A DNA stretch of 64,000 bases from Dyadobacter chenhuakuii (GCF_023821985.2 NZ_CP098805.1:4522501-4586500), one strand, 5' to 3'; shown: positions 32,714-41,646, counted from the first letter of the stretch. A program made the numbers and translations. The notes: a model not told the origin generated them from the letters alone.

Positions 32714-35095
32714 CTATCGCCGCTTGCGGCGCTCTTTCGGCTTCGGTGCGGAAGAGGAGCGGGAAGATGAAGTTGATGAACGTCCGCTTTTTCCGGAAGA
32801 ACGCGACTCGCGCGACTCCCTGGGCCGCCTGTCCCGATCACCCGAGCCATTGTTATTTCTAGCTGGCGATGGGATCGTTCCAGCCAGATACAGATCCATG
32901 CTTCTCCTGGCAAGGTTTGTATCTTTGACTTTCACCTTCACCTTGTCGCCAAACGTATAGATCTTCTTGGTCCGCTGACCCAGAAGCCGGTAATTTTCCT
33001 TATCCAACTCGTAGTAGTCATCTCCAAGGTCTGTCATACGGATCAGGCCTTCGGAAGCGGTCTCCGTTATTTCGACGAAAATCCCGAATTCAGTTACGCC
33101 GGTAATGATCCCGTCAAACTCGCGGTCTTTGTCCATCATACTCATGTACTCAACCTGCTTGTATTTGATCGAAGCCCTTTCGGCCTCCGCAGCGAGCCTT
33201 TCTCTTTCAGACGAATGCTTGGACGCCTCTTCATAGCTTTCACTAGGCACAGAATTGCCACCATCCAGATAATGTTGCAACAGCCTGTGCGCCATCACGT
33301 CCGGGTAACGACGAATGGGCGACGTAAAATGGGAATAGCGTTGGAAAGCCAGTCCGAAATGGCCCAGATCATCAATACTATACCTTGCCTTTGCCATGGT
33401 TCGCACCGCCAGGGATTCGATCAGGTTTTGCTCCGGTTTGCCTTCTACTTTCGAAAGCATGCTGTTCATGGATTTGGCGATTTTATTTTCCTCCTCCACT
33501 TCGAGTTTATAGCCCAGTTTACCAACGAAATTGGCGAAAGTCTGCAAACGGTCGGTGTCCGGTGCTTCATGGACCCGGTACACCATTGTATTTTTATTCT
33601 CGCCTTTTGAAAGTGAAAACACATATTCCGCCACCCTTTTGTTGGCAAGAAGCATGAATTCTTCAATCAGCTTGTTGGAATCGTGGCGTTCTTTGGTATA
33701 AATGCCCAGGGGTTTTCCTTGCTCGTCCAGCTTGAACCGAACTTCCGTTGTCTCGAAATTAATGGCGCCGATTTTGAACCGCTCTTTTCTCAGAATTTTG
33801 GCCAGCGTATTCAATGTGTTCAGCTCGCGCGGATAATCTCCCTCTCCCGAATCCAAAACGGCTTGCGCTTCTTCATAGGAAAATCGCCTGTCCGAATGTA
33901 TGACTGTCCTGCCAAACCATTCTTTGAGCACTTTTCCTTTCGGACTTATTTCAAAAATCGCTGAGAACGATAACTTATCCTCGTTAGGGCGAAGTGAGCA
34001 AAGATTATTGGACAGTTTTTCAGGAAGCATCGGAACAGTCCGGTCCACCAGATAAACCGATGTAGCACGGCGGTAAGCTTCTTTTTCCAACTCGGTTCCA
34101 GGCAGTACATAATGCGAAACGTCCGCAATGTGCACGCCGACTTCAACATTACCTTCATCCAGATAACGCACAGAAAGTGCATCGTCAAAATCTTTCGCAT
34201 CAACCGGGTCGATTGTAAACGTCAGCACGTCACGGATATCTTTCCGTTTTGCAATGTCCTTTTTTGAAATCTTATCCGGAATTCGCTGGGCTTCCGCTTC
34301 AACTGTTTCCGGAAAATGATAGGGAAGTCCGAACTCAGCAAGAATGGCATGCATTTCGACATCATTATTACCGGCTTTTCCAAGAACTTCAACGATCTCG
34401 CCCTCCGCCTGGCTTCTGCGCGTAGGCCATTGGGTAACTTTTACAATCACCTTATCACCATTCTCCGCGTCCTTAACCTCTTCCGGTTCAATGTAAATAG
34501 GGTCAAAAAGCTTTTTGTTATCCGGTTGGACGACAGCATAGCGGGACGTAATTTCTATCACCCCGACAATATCGGTGCCCGATCGTTCCACAATCTCCGC
34601 AACGCGACCTTCCACACGGGTTTTGCCCGAATCATTGCGGCCGGATCTTGAATTCCGACTGTTTTTTGTCAGTGGCTGAACCGTCACAATGTCGCCATCC
34701 CAGGCGCCGTTCAGCATTTCGGATTCAATGTAAATGTCGTCTTCACGGCCCTCAATGATCACAAACGCAAACGACTTGTTAACACGGTCTACGCGGCCGG
34801 TCAGCCCTTTTTTAACTTCTTTATTCGGCCCGGCTGTGTAACCGCCGTTTTGGTGCACAAGCCTTCCGGACTCTTCCAGCTCATGTATGATTTCATTAAT
34901 AAGCGCTCTGATCTTCTTATCCTGAACGCCAAAATGGTCGTGGATATCAAACGGCCGGAACGTCTGGTCACTGTTCAGATCGAAGAAAGCCGCAATATCA
35001 GCCTTCAAATTATCGATGTAGGAAACGATATGATGAGGCGCTTTGGCCTCTTTCTTATCATTGCCTTGTTTATCTTTTATCTTTTTATCTCTCAT
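32714..35095 (-). CDS. rnr: Ribonuclease R
   Basis: A 793-residue processive 3'-5' exoribonuclease of the RNB family, which degrades structured RNA. Order: N-terminal winged helix (about 25-80), cold-shock domains (about 85-250, with GLTGRVDRVNKSFAFVIIEG), the RNB catalytic domain with TIDPVDAKDFDDALSVRYL near 293-311 holding the metal-binding Asp residues, and an S1 domain (about 655-735). The last 55 residues are an Arg/Ser-rich disordered tail ending in KERRKRR, as in other RNase R tails. The start is ATG at 35095. Confidence 0.95.
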   Translation of the reverse strand: MRDKKIKDKQGNDKKEAKAPHHIVSYIDNLKADIAAFFDLNSDQTFRPFDIHDHFGVQDKKIRALINEIIHELEESGRLVHQNGGYTAGPNKEVKKGLTGRVDRVNKSFAFVIIEGREDDIYIESEMLNGAWDGDIVTVQPLTKNSRNSRSGRNDSGKTRVEGRVAEIVERSGTDIVGVIEITSRYAVVQPDNKKLFDPIYIEPEEVKDAENGDKVIVKVTQWPTRRSQAEGEIVEVLGKAGNNDVEMHAILAEFGLPYHFPETVEAEAQRIPDKISKKDIAKRKDIRDVLTFTIDPVDAKDFDDALSVRYLDEGNVEVGVHIADVSHYVLPGTELEKEAYRRATSVYLVDRTVPMLPEKLSNNLCSLRPNEDKLSFSAIFEISPKGKVLKEWFGRTVIHSDRRFSYEEAQAVLDSGEGDYPRELNTLNTLAKILRKERFKIGAINFETTEVRFKLDEQGKPLGIYTKERHDSNKLIEEFMLLANKRVAEYVFSLSKGENKNTMVYRVHEAPDTDRLQTFANFVGKLGYKLEVEEENKIAKSMNSMLSKVEGKPEQNLIESLAVRTMAKARYSIDDLGHFGLAFQRYSHFTSPIRRYPDVMAHRLLQHYLDGGNSVPSESYEEASKHSSERERLAAEAERASIKYKQVEYMSMMDKDREFDGIITGVTEFGIFVEITETASEGLIRMTDLGDDYYELDKENYRLLGQRTKKIYTFGDKVKVKVKDTNLARRSMDLYLAGTIPSPARNNNGSGDRDRRPRESRESRSSGKSGRSSTSSSRSSSAPKPKERRKRR

Positions 35096-35151
35096 TTATT
35101 CTTAATGTAATGCCTTCACATATGTAAAAGCGGATTGCTGGCTCCGTCCAC

Positions 35152-35886
35152 TCATTCTATCCGGATAATATTCTCGGGCGGGACGGCTTTGAAACAGTGT
35201 AATCTCAGATAAAGCTGTGCCAGAACGACAACATCTTCCCTGCAATATCGACAAATTTTGGCCAGATCTTTTTCTTCCCAATAAACCCGCGTTACCTGGT
35301 CGCCGCTCATTTCATTTTTACTGCCGGGAATATCGAAAACGGCTGCAAGCAAGTCCAGGGAAGTGTAACTTTTATAATCACCAAATTTCCAAAGGTCCAT
35401 CGTGTCCTGATGCAGGATTTCCCATGGTTTTTTACCTGAAATCTGTAAAGCTTTTGGAATTTCAATGCAATGGATCAGCATTCGGCGGCACAGGAAGGGG
35501 AAGTCGAATTCCTTACCGTTATGTGCGCACAAAATGAGTTGTTCGGGTGGATATTTCTCTATTAACGCTTTAAACTGCAAAAGAACATCTACCTCATTAT
35601 CTCCGGAAAAGCTGCTGACTTTAAACGAAATTTCATCGTGATCATTCCAGTAAAATGCACCGAATGCAATGCATACAATTTTTCCGAATTCCGAGTAAAT
35701 CGCGCCGCGATCATAGAAATATTCCGCATTGGAGAGCGTTTCGTCGCCTTTCCTGAAACTCAGGGTTTTTTTGTCCCAAAGCTTCTGCATCCGTTCGGGG
35801 AGCTGGTCATAGGATGCGAAGGCAGAGACCGTTTCAATGTCAAGTAACAAGAAGTTCTTGGCACGCTTTCTAAATTCATCAGTCAT
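35152..35886 (-). CDS. Predicted 3'-5' exonuclease (PolB-like DnaQ fold)
   Basis: A 244-residue protein of the ribonuclease H-like DEDD superfamily, related to the proofreading domain of family B polymerases. Motif I is FLLLDIETVSAF (residues 12-23), motif II lies around LCAHNGKEFDFPFLCRR (118-134), and motif III is in CRYCREDVVVLAQLYLR near 217-233 with its Asp. It lies 56 bases after rnr in the same orientation... upstream of rnr's direction it is read first, so the two may form one transcript with rnr distal. Its nucleic-acid target is unknown. Confidence 0.82.
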   Translation of the reverse strand: MTDEFRKRAKNFLLLDIETVSAFASYDQLPERMQKLWDKKTLSFRKGDETLSNAEYFYDRGAIYSEFGKIVCIAFGAFYWNDHDEISFKVSSFSGDNEVDVLLQFKALIEKYPPEQLILCAHNGKEFDFPFLCRRMLIHCIEIPKALQISGKKPWEILHQDTMDLWKFGDYKSYTSLDLLAAVFDIPGSKNEMSGDQVTRVYWEEKDLAKICRYCREDVVVLAQLYLRLHCFKAVPPENIIRIE

Positions 35887-35912
35887 AATGTGTGTTTGGT
35901 ATAAAATCCCCG

Positions 35913-36326
35913 CTACTCGTGCACTACTCCCTCCAGACCAAGCGGGCTGATCTGGATCAGGTTATCTTCAATAATGCTGTCGGGCACGAAGATAAACTTT
36001 TTATCGTATATCTGATTTCCAATGAAATAGCTCACCCAAAATTCGTTGTTAAGATGAAAAACATCGGGCATAATAGGCTCAACAACAGCATGTTCGCCTG
36101 CATTTATCAAGGGAAAGAAATGCCTGAGTGTGGAAGTGCGCTGGTCCGCATTTGTACCTGATTCACCGCTGCCGTAACCTTTTGACGTAACAAAAACGTT
36201 TGTGATCGGCTGCGCATTCCGGTTGATCACGATCACGTTCCATTCTTCTGCCTGCGCTTCATTGATACTCCTTACAATTGCAACCTGTATGCCCTGAACG
36301 GGGTGAAATATGATGTCTTTTTTCAT
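35913..36326 (-). CDS. Conserved-looking hypothetical protein, 137 residues
   Basis: I do not recognise a family. The protein has no signal peptide or membrane segment and appears as a compact beta-rich fold: IIFHPVQGIQVAIVRS, EEWNVIVINRN, NVFVTSKGYG and NEFWVSYFIGNQIYDKKFIF alternate hydrophobic residues. It starts with an ATG at 36326, lies 11 bases after lipB and 26 bases before the exonuclease gene, all on the minus strand, so lipB, this gene and the exonuclease are probably co-transcribed. The tight spacing and codon pattern support a real gene. Confidence 0.75.
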   Translation of the reverse strand: MKKDIIFHPVQGIQVAIVRSINEAQAEEWNVIVINRNAQPITNVFVTSKGYGSGESGTNADQRTSTLRHFFPLINAGEHAVVEPIMPDVFHLNNEFWVSYFIGNQIYDKKFIFVPDSIIEDNLIQISPLGLEGVVHE

Positions 36327-36337
36327 TAATTCTCTAC

Positions 36338-37051
36338 TTACAGCTCCATTTGGAACAGTCCTGCTAAATGATTTTTTAATTTATCTGAAACTTCCTGCAT
36401 ATCCAAGTCCCTGCCCAATTCCGCTGCCATGGAAGTAACTGCCTTATCCTGAATGCCGCACGGCACAATGTTGCCAAAATAAGAAAGATCCGTATTCACA
36501 TTCAAAGCAAAACCATGCATCGTAACCCACCGGCTAGATTTCACCCCTAATGCACAGATTTTTCTAGGATTTTTCTGTTCTTCAAAATCAAACCAAACGC
36601 CCGTCAAACCATTAATCCTACCGGCGATTAGCCCATAATCAGCCAATGTGAGGATAATAGCCTCTTCCAGGGTCCTCATATAGAGGTGGATGTCTGTAAA
36701 AAAGTTATCCAGATCAAAAATCGGGTAACCAACGATCTGGCCGGGACCATGATAAGTAATGTCGCCGCCGCGGTTAATTTTGTAATATTTTGCCTGTTTT
36801 TCCAAAAGATCATTCTCACCAAGAAGCAAATGATCCGCTTTTCCACTTTTCCCAAGCGTATAAACGTGCGGATGCTGGCAAAAAAGCAAATAGTTGGGAG
36901 TTAAAAGCTGCTCGTCCGTACCGAGATTCCGGTTCGCCGTCTTCACAGAGATCGTCTCCGCAAAGATTTTCTCCTGATAATCCCAAGCCTCCTGATAATC
37001 AATCAGTCCCAGATCCTGGAAATGAACATGTTTGTTGATGAGGGTATTCAT
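36338..37051 (-). CDS. lipB: Octanoyl-[acyl-carrier-protein]:protein N-octanoyltransferase
   Basis: A 237-residue cytoplasmic enzyme that transfers octanoate from ACP to the lipoyl domains of 2-oxoacid dehydrogenases and GcvH. The family signature RGGDITYHGPGQIVGYPIFD lies near residues 93-112; the catalytic Cys and Lys are in ICALGVKSSRWVTMHGFALN near 165-184, with NVDTDLSYFGNIVPCGI after it. Length and start (ATG 37051) are normal. No lipA is adjacent. It is divergent from the TA genes at 37218. Confidence 0.95.
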   Translation of the reverse strand: MNTLINKHVHFQDLGLIDYQEAWDYQEKIFAETISVKTANRNLGTDEQLLTPNYLLFCQHPHVYTLGKSGKADHLLLGENDLLEKQAKYYKINRGGDITYHGPGQIVGYPIFDLDNFFTDIHLYMRTLEEAIILTLADYGLIAGRINGLTGVWFDFEEQKNPRKICALGVKSSRWVTMHGFALNVNTDLSYFGNIVPCGIQDKAVTSMAAELGRDLDMQEVSDKLKNHLAGLFQMEL

Positions 37052-37217
37052 TTAAAAAATTTTCAAAAAAAATTCAGAAGATTTCGTGACTTCGGAAACC
37101 CTTCCACGTCTAAATGAAGAAAGGCGGTTAAAGCGCACGTTTTCTTCTTTATTATAATAACACTAATTTGCATTAGAAATGTTCGAAACAAATCCATTAC
37201 GGCTCAAATTCAGCAAT

Positions 37218-37424
37218 ATGAAAGTCCTGCTTGACATTAAGGATGAGAAAGCCACCTTTGTAATGAGTTTATTGCAAAGACTTCCGTTTGTTAAAACCAA
37301 GCCGTTGTCTCCTTTTCAAAGTAATGTGATAGAAGACATGAAGGAAGCTGTGGAGCAACTGAATCTGGTAAAAGCCGGCAAGCTGCCTGCCAGGGATGCA
37401 GAAGACCTTTTTAATGAGCTTTAA
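37218..37424 (+). CDS. Antitoxin-like protein of a type II TA pair
   Basis: A 68-residue protein preceding a RelE-type toxin and overlapping it by 11 bases. The N-terminal MKVLLDIKDEKATFVMSLLQ could form a beta strand/helix DNA-binding unit, and the acidic C-terminus (ARDAEDLFNEL) a toxin-binding tail. The ATG at 37218 is chosen; an earlier one at 37179 adds 13 residues and cannot be excluded. The antitoxin role is inferred from size, order and partner. Confidence 0.7.
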   Translation: MKVLLDIKDEKATFVMSLLQRLPFVKTKPLSPFQSNVIEDMKEAVEQLNLVKAGKLPARDAEDLFNEL

Positions 37425-37740
37425 GGTAAAGACCATTCCCAAATTCGAATCGGAACTTAAAAGGCTTGCAAAGAAATATCCATCGTTAAAATCAGAGTTT
37501 TTCGAACTCATCCAATCGCTCAAACTCAACCCTACTCAAGGAACCTCACTAGGCCGAAGCTGCTTTAAGATCCGATTATCCATTGCGTCCAAAGGAAAGG
37601 GAAAATCCGGTGGCGGCAGGGTTATTACTTATTATCAGGTTTCTGAAACCACGGTGTTTCTCATCGCTATTTTTGATAAAAGCGACCGTGAAAGTATGCC
37701 CGACAAGGAGTTGAAAGAATTGTTGAAAGAAACCCTTTAA
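37414..37740 (+). CDS. RelE/ParE-family toxin
   Basis: A 108-residue basic protein: KVKTIPKFESELKRLAKKYP, then a helical hairpin, then FKIRLSIASKGKGKSGGGRV with ITYYQVSETTVFLIAIFDKS, the strand block of the long-loop RelE subgroup. The start codon lies inside the antitoxin gene (ATG 37414; another in frame at 37396). RelE homologues of this subgroup are mRNA interferases, which is the likely activity. yraN follows after 16 bases. Confidence 0.82.
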   Translation: MSFKVKTIPKFESELKRLAKKYPSLKSEFFELIQSLKLNPTQGTSLGRSCFKIRLSIASKGKGKSGGGRVITYYQVSETTVFLIAIFDKSDRESMPDKELKELLKETL

Positions 37741-37756
37741 ACCACACATTATAAAT

Positions 37757-38116
37757 ATGGCAGCACATAATGACCTCGGAAACTGGGGTGAAGATCAGGC
37801 AGCGGCGTTTTTGGCGCAGAAGGGGTTTGAGATTGTTGAGAAAAACCATCGCAACCGATATTCCGAAATCGACCTCATTGTTACAAAAGACAAGATGCTA
37901 ATCTTCGTCGAAGTCAAAACGCGCAGCAACACAGGTTTCGGCTTGCCCGAAGAATTTGTAAACGTGACCAAAGCCCGCCTGATCATGCGTGCAGCCGAAC
38001 ATTACATTTTCGAAAAAGACTGGATGTTCGACATCCGCTTCGACATTGTTTCCATCCTCATCCAACCAGACGGGAAGTCTGACATTTATCACATTGAGGA
38101 TGCTTTTTGCAAATGA
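37757..38116 (+). CDS. YraN family endonuclease-like protein (UPF0102)
   Basis: A 119-residue protein of the UPF0102/YraN family, with a restriction-endonuclease-like (Holliday-junction-resolvase-like) fold. GNWGEDQAAAFLAQKGFEIV at the N-terminus, EIDLIVTKDKMLIFVEVKTR near residues 35-54 (the D-ExK-type acidic/Lys pattern) and the final DIRFDIVSI strand are family typical. Cytoplasmic; the biological role in the family is not settled. The ATG at 37757 follows the toxin gene closely. It is convergent with the AraC regulator. Confidence 0.92.
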   Translation: MAAHNDLGNWGEDQAAAFLAQKGFEIVEKNHRNRYSEIDLIVTKDKMLIFVEVKTRSNTGFGLPEEFVNVTKARLIMRAAEHYIFEKDWMFDIRFDIVSILIQPDGKSDIYHIEDAFCK

Positions 38117-38135
38117 GCTCGTGTAAATAACCAGC

Positions 38136-39005
38136 TTAAAGCCCCTTCTGAAAACTTTTTCTATAATTAAGCGGGCTCATTTTCATGCGCCTTTTGAAGA
38201 GTTTATAAAAATGGGAGACGTCGCCGAAACCGCTGTCAAACGAGATTTCCGAAACCGGCCGGTCTGTTGACAGCAACTGTTGCACGGCGAAATTAATGCG
38301 GTAATCAATCACTGTATCCAGAAAAGTTTTGTTGGTAACCCTTTTGAAATATTTACAAAAAGCATTGGGCGACATATTAACAACTGCTGACACCTCATTC
38401 AGCACAATATCATTCCGGAAATTATCGATAATGTAGCCCAGCGCCGCATTAATGCGATCCTTATTACTATTGATCTGAGTGGCGACAACACCGTCCTGGT
38501 CCAGCAGGACAAATTCTTTGGAATCGGCCAGATCTTCTAGAATGTCCAGTAACAGCAGCATTTTTTTCAAAGCATTTTCTTCCTGCGCCAAAACGCTCAT
38601 TCTGGCGCCTATTTCCTTGGCAGTTTGTCCCGTGAAATGAATGCCGTGTGCGCTGATTTTTAGCAGGTTGCGAATATTAGACAGTTCCGGTCTGTCAAAG
38701 AAGTCGGTCCCCAGGAAACTTTTGTCAAACTGCGCTACGATAGACTTGGCGTGAAAGCCAGGCGTTGAAATGCTTTCCGATTTCCAGGAATGCGGCAGAT
38801 CCGAGCCCAATAATACAAGATCTCCGGCGTCAAAATCGGCCATTTGCTTGCCTACATAGCGCTTCCCTTTCCCTTTCAGGATCAATGTAAGTTCAAATTC
38901 GGGATGAAAATGATAGGGGACGTTAAACTTTTCGAGATTGAATGAGTTAACCAGAAACGACGCATCCGATCCGGAATTAATCGTCTCAAATAGGGCCTTT
39001 ATCAT
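38136..39005 (-). CDS. AraC-family transcriptional regulator with cupin sensor
   Basis: A 289-residue regulator. The N-terminal half is a cupin-like ligand domain (FHPEFELTLILKGKGKRYVG at about 32-51, with HSWKS nearby), and the C-terminus (about 190-289) holds two helix-turn-helix units: VSAVVNMSPNAFCKYFKRVT and VSEISFDSGFGDVSHFYKLF, the usual AraC signature. It is divergent from the PhyH dioxygenase and rhaM genes, which suggests that it controls them, perhaps in response to a sugar. Direct repeats 21 bases apart lie in the shared promoter region. Confidence 0.92.
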   Translation of the reverse strand: MIKALFETINSGSDASFLVNSFNLEKFNVPYHFHPEFELTLILKGKGKRYVGKQMADFDAGDLVLLGSDLPHSWKSESISTPGFHAKSIVAQFDKSFLGTDFFDRPELSNIRNLLKISAHGIHFTGQTAKEIGARMSVLAQEENALKKMLLLLDILEDLADSKEFVLLDQDGVVATQINSNKDRINAALGYIIDNFRNDIVLNEVSAVVNMSPNAFCKYFKRVTNKTFLDTVIDYRINFAVQQLLSTDRPVSEISFDSGFGDVSHFYKLFKRRMKMSPLNYRKSFQKGL

Positions 39006-39050
39006 TGACTATCTTAATCGTAGTAGATTTGTTGAGGTAAAACTAGATAA

Positions 39051-39079
39051 TATTAGCCACAAAATATCCATTATTAGCC
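39051..39079 (+). promoter_or_regulatory. Candidate AraC-type binding site: 8-bp direct repeats 21 bp apart
   Basis: TATTAGCC occurs at 39051-39058 and 39072-39079, a repeat of 21 bases (two helical turns), between the divergent AraC regulator and dioxygenase genes. AraC-family activators typically bind two direct half-sites with this spacing. Binding itself is an inference. Confidence 0.45.
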
Positions 39080-39141
39080 TAGCCACCAACAACAAAAGAA
39101 GCGAAATTTGAAATTGATTATTCCTAAACTCTTAAAAATTT

Positions 39142-39960
39142 ATGACGACCAGAACTGCTCCCGATCTGGCTGATTTTAAGGCAATCTCTGAAACTGAAAT
39201 CAATGCATTCAGAGAAAATGGTCATGTGCTCATCCCTGGCGTGCTGAATGAAGTGGAAGTGTCTCGTTACAGGGACGTTATAAACGATGCTGCCACAAAG
39301 TTCAACACCGAAAAGCGAAAGCTGGAAGACAGGGACACGTATGGAAAAGCTTTTTTACAGATTACAAATTTGTGGGAAGTAGACGAAAACGTGAAGAATT
39401 ATGCATTGGCCAAACGCTTTGGAAAAATTGCCGCGGACCTTTTGGGAGTAGAGAACGTCAGAATTTACCACGACCAGGCTCTTTATAAGGAGCCTGGCGG
39501 TGGCTTCACCCCCTGGCACCAGGACCAATATTACTGGCCTGTCGATACCAAGAACACCATTACCATGTGGATGCCGCTGATTGATATAGACGTCGATATG
39601 GGCATGCTTACATTTGCTTCGGGGTCGCACCGGGCCGGTTTTGTTGAGAATGTGCCCATTTCCGATGAATCGGAGGCTATGCTTGAAAAATTTATTCAGG
39701 ATAAGGGTTTCAAAATTGCGCGTGCACAAACCATGAAAGCGGGCGATGCGACCTGGCATTACGGCTGGACATTGCATTCCGCTCCGGGAAACAAATCGGC
39801 TGATACGATGCGTGAAGTAATGACCATTATTTTCATAGCCGACGGTGCAAAAGTGACGGAACCTAAAAATAAACACCAGGAAGCCGACCGGCAGCGCTGG
39901 ATGTGCGGCCAGTCTGCTGGCGAAGCCCTTAATTCTCCACTGAATCCATTGATCCTTTAA
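39142..39960 (+). CDS. Phytanoyl-CoA dioxygenase (PhyH) family protein
   Basis: A 272-residue Fe(II)/2-oxoglutarate oxygenase. The iron ligands are in FTPWHQDQYYWPVD near residues 117-130 (HxD) and the distal His in TWHYGWTLHSAPGNKS near 205-220, followed by the 2-oxoglutarate Arg in MREVMTIIFIAD. No signal peptide. It is divergent from the AraC regulator and followed 78 bases later by rhaM, so a small sugar or small-molecule catabolic unit is plausible. The substrate is unknown. Confidence 0.87.
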   Translation: MTTRTAPDLADFKAISETEINAFRENGHVLIPGVLNEVEVSRYRDVINDAATKFNTEKRKLEDRDTYGKAFLQITNLWEVDENVKNYALAKRFGKIAADLLGVENVRIYHDQALYKEPGGGFTPWHQDQYYWPVDTKNTITMWMPLIDIDVDMGMLTFASGSHRAGFVENVPISDESEAMLEKFIQDKGFKIARAQTMKAGDATWHYGWTLHSAPGNKSADTMREVMTIIFIADGAKVTEPKNKHQEADRQRWMCGQSAGEALNSPLNPLIL

Positions 39961-40038
39961 AAAAATCCGTCAGCACGGCATTAGAAAGGTGTTGGCACCT
40001 GGCTTAAACAGATTTAGGGTTTAACCAAAATCGCCTTA

Positions 40039-40359
40039 ATGGAGCAGGACAAAATTTCAGCATTCCGCATGCAATTGAAGCCGGGTAATGAGGTAGAATA
40101 TAAAAAACGCCACGATGAGATCTGGCCTGAGCTGGTGCAACTGCTTAAAGACGCGGGCATTAAGGAATATTACATCTTTCTGGACGAGGTTACATTAGCC
40201 CTTTTTGCATTCCAAAAATTGGGAAGCAATGATCAGACCGCAGGTTTGGCATCATTGCCGATCATGAAAAAGTGGTGGGATTACATGGCAGATTTAATGG
40301 AGGTTAATGCAGACAATTCGCCGCAAACAGTTTCCTGCCCGGAGGTTTTCCGACTTTGA
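40039..40359 (+). CDS. rhaM: L-rhamnose mutarotase
   Basis: A 106-residue dimeric alpha/beta-barrel enzyme that interconverts alpha and beta anomers of L-rhamnose (or a related 6-deoxysugar). FRMQLKPGNEVEYKKRHDEI with its catalytic His, WPELVQLLKDAGIKEYYIFL, and the C-terminal WWDYMADLMEVNADNSPQ are family hallmarks. The length is typical. No other rhamnose genes are present; it follows the PhyH gene, and the related L-fucose mutarotase type cannot be excluded as the function. Confidence 0.9.
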   Translation: MEQDKISAFRMQLKPGNEVEYKKRHDEIWPELVQLLKDAGIKEYYIFLDEVTLALFAFQKLGSNDQTAGLASLPIMKKWWDYMADLMEVNADNSPQTVSCPEVFRL

Positions 40360-40423
40360 CAGCTGATTTACGGTGTTGCAATTTTATTTTTTCTAACTTG
40401 CAGCTCTGTAATCCGCCGAAAAT

Positions 40424-40870
40424 ATGAAGAACACACACTTCCTGATCACCAGGGAGCAATCGGATGTCCGGACCTTGTTTCTGGGCGCATTCATCGCGCA
40501 AGTCGATGGCAGCAAAGCCACTTCATTCAAAGATTTTTACCAGGAAATTTCAACAGCCATGCATTTCCCCGAATATGACGGGAAAAATCTGGATGCGCTG
40601 GACGAAATGCTGAATGATCTGGAATGGATCAAGGAGCAAAAAGTCATCATATACATTGAAAATTCGGCAGACTGGCTCGCAAAAGAGAAATCAGAAGAGA
40701 AATTGCTGTCCGTAATCGACATTCTTGACGCGACTGCGGAGGATTGGAAATGGATGGATGAGGAAGAAGAAGGGACGCCCAAAAAGGAACTACAAATCAT
40801 TTTTCACGATTCAGAACGCATCCGGACACTGCTCGAAGAACAGGAAATTCCTTATTGGGTTTTAAGCTGA
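40424..40870 (+). CDS. Barstar-family protein
   Basis: A 148-residue acidic protein with the barstar core: DGSKATSFKDFYQEISTAMH, FPEYDGKNLDALDEMLNDLE (the helix that plugs the barnase active site) and KVIIYIENSADW. Barstars inhibit ribonucleases of the barnase or colicin type. No barnase-like gene is next to it, so it could be an orphan immunity protein or control an unrelated RNase. The C-terminal part (after residue 95) is longer than in classical barstar and very acidic (WKWMDEEEEG). Confidence 0.85.
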   Translation: MKNTHFLITREQSDVRTLFLGAFIAQVDGSKATSFKDFYQEISTAMHFPEYDGKNLDALDEMLNDLEWIKEQKVIIYIENSADWLAKEKSEEKLLSVIDILDATAEDWKWMDEEEEGTPKKELQIIFHDSERIRTLLEEQEIPYWVLS

Positions 40871-40880
40871 CCGGGATTTT

Positions 40881-41498
40881 TTAGTTGATTGCAGGAATTT
40901 TAGTAATGTCCTTTCTCCACTGTACATAACCGCCAACCGCGAGCGCAAGAAAAACGGCATATAATATGGCTGTCAGATACAGGTCTTTGTAAAAGTACAT
41001 GGCCACGTAGCAAGCGTCTGCAATGATCCATAAGATCCAGTTTTCCAGATATTTACGCGCCATCATCCACTGCCCGATCAGGCTAGCGACGGTTAATGCG
41101 GAGTCAGCGTAAGTCAGGCTGGCATTTGTGAATTTGCCTAGTAAAAATCCCCACAAGGCTGTTACTGCAATGAAAATCAATCCGAAAATGGGATACATCC
41201 GGGCTGGCGTTCGCGATACACTGATCCCGTCGTGATTTTTTCCGCCAAATTTCCACATCCACCAGCCGTAAATGCTCGTTACGAAAAAGTAACCTTGTAA
41301 GCCCATATCCGCATAAAGCCGGACCTGCCAGAAAACAATGGCGTACAGCACCGCATTGACAATCCCGAAAAACCACCCCCAGACATTCTGTTGTGTATTT
41401 AAATAAACACAGATTGCGCCGGTAATAAAGCCCAGTATTTCAAGCCAGGTGGTGGCAATGCCCGCCAGAGAAATGGTTTGATTGAGCCAATCGGTCAT
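40881..41498 (-). CDS. pnuC: Nicotinamide riboside/mononucleotide transporter PnuC
   Basis: A 205-residue inner-membrane protein with about seven hydrophobic segments. Family marks are TGAICVYLNTQQNVWGW near residue 27-43, GYFFVTSIYGWWMWKFGG near 88-105, and YLENWILWIIADACYVAMYF near 150-170, including the WxxW and Asn residues that form the vitamin-binding path. PnuC moves nicotinamide riboside in for NAD synthesis; relatives move thiamine (PnuT) or riboflavin, and specificity cannot be fixed here. It is convergent with the barstar gene. Confidence 0.9.
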   Translation of the reverse strand: MTDWLNQTISLAGIATTWLEILGFITGAICVYLNTQQNVWGWFFGIVNAVLYAIVFWQVRLYADMGLQGYFFVTSIYGWWMWKFGGKNHDGISVSRTPARMYPIFGLIFIAVTALWGFLLGKFTNASLTYADSALTVASLIGQWMMARKYLENWILWIIADACYVAMYFYKDLYLTAILYAVFLALAVGGYVQWRKDITKIPAIN

Positions 41499-41565
41499 AT
41501 TTTCAGTGCTTTCAATGATTATTCGGCTAAATATATCAGCTCCGGGGCGATTAACAATTTTGTAA

Positions 41566-41597
41566 TTTGCCGTGTTCTGTGTTTCCAGCTATTTTTG
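41566..41597 (+). promoter_or_regulatory. Candidate promoter 180 bases before mfd
   Basis: TTTG at 41566-41569 and TATTTTTG at 41590-41597, 20 bases apart, match both boxes of the Bacteroidota housekeeping promoter (TTTG, TAnnTTTG). Transcription would start near 41604 and meet a hairpin/T-run at 41703-41735 before mfd. Confidence 0.5.
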
Positions 41598-41646
41598 TGA
41601 TAAAGATAGCGCGACAGGCAAAGTGGCAGACATTTGAGATATGCTG

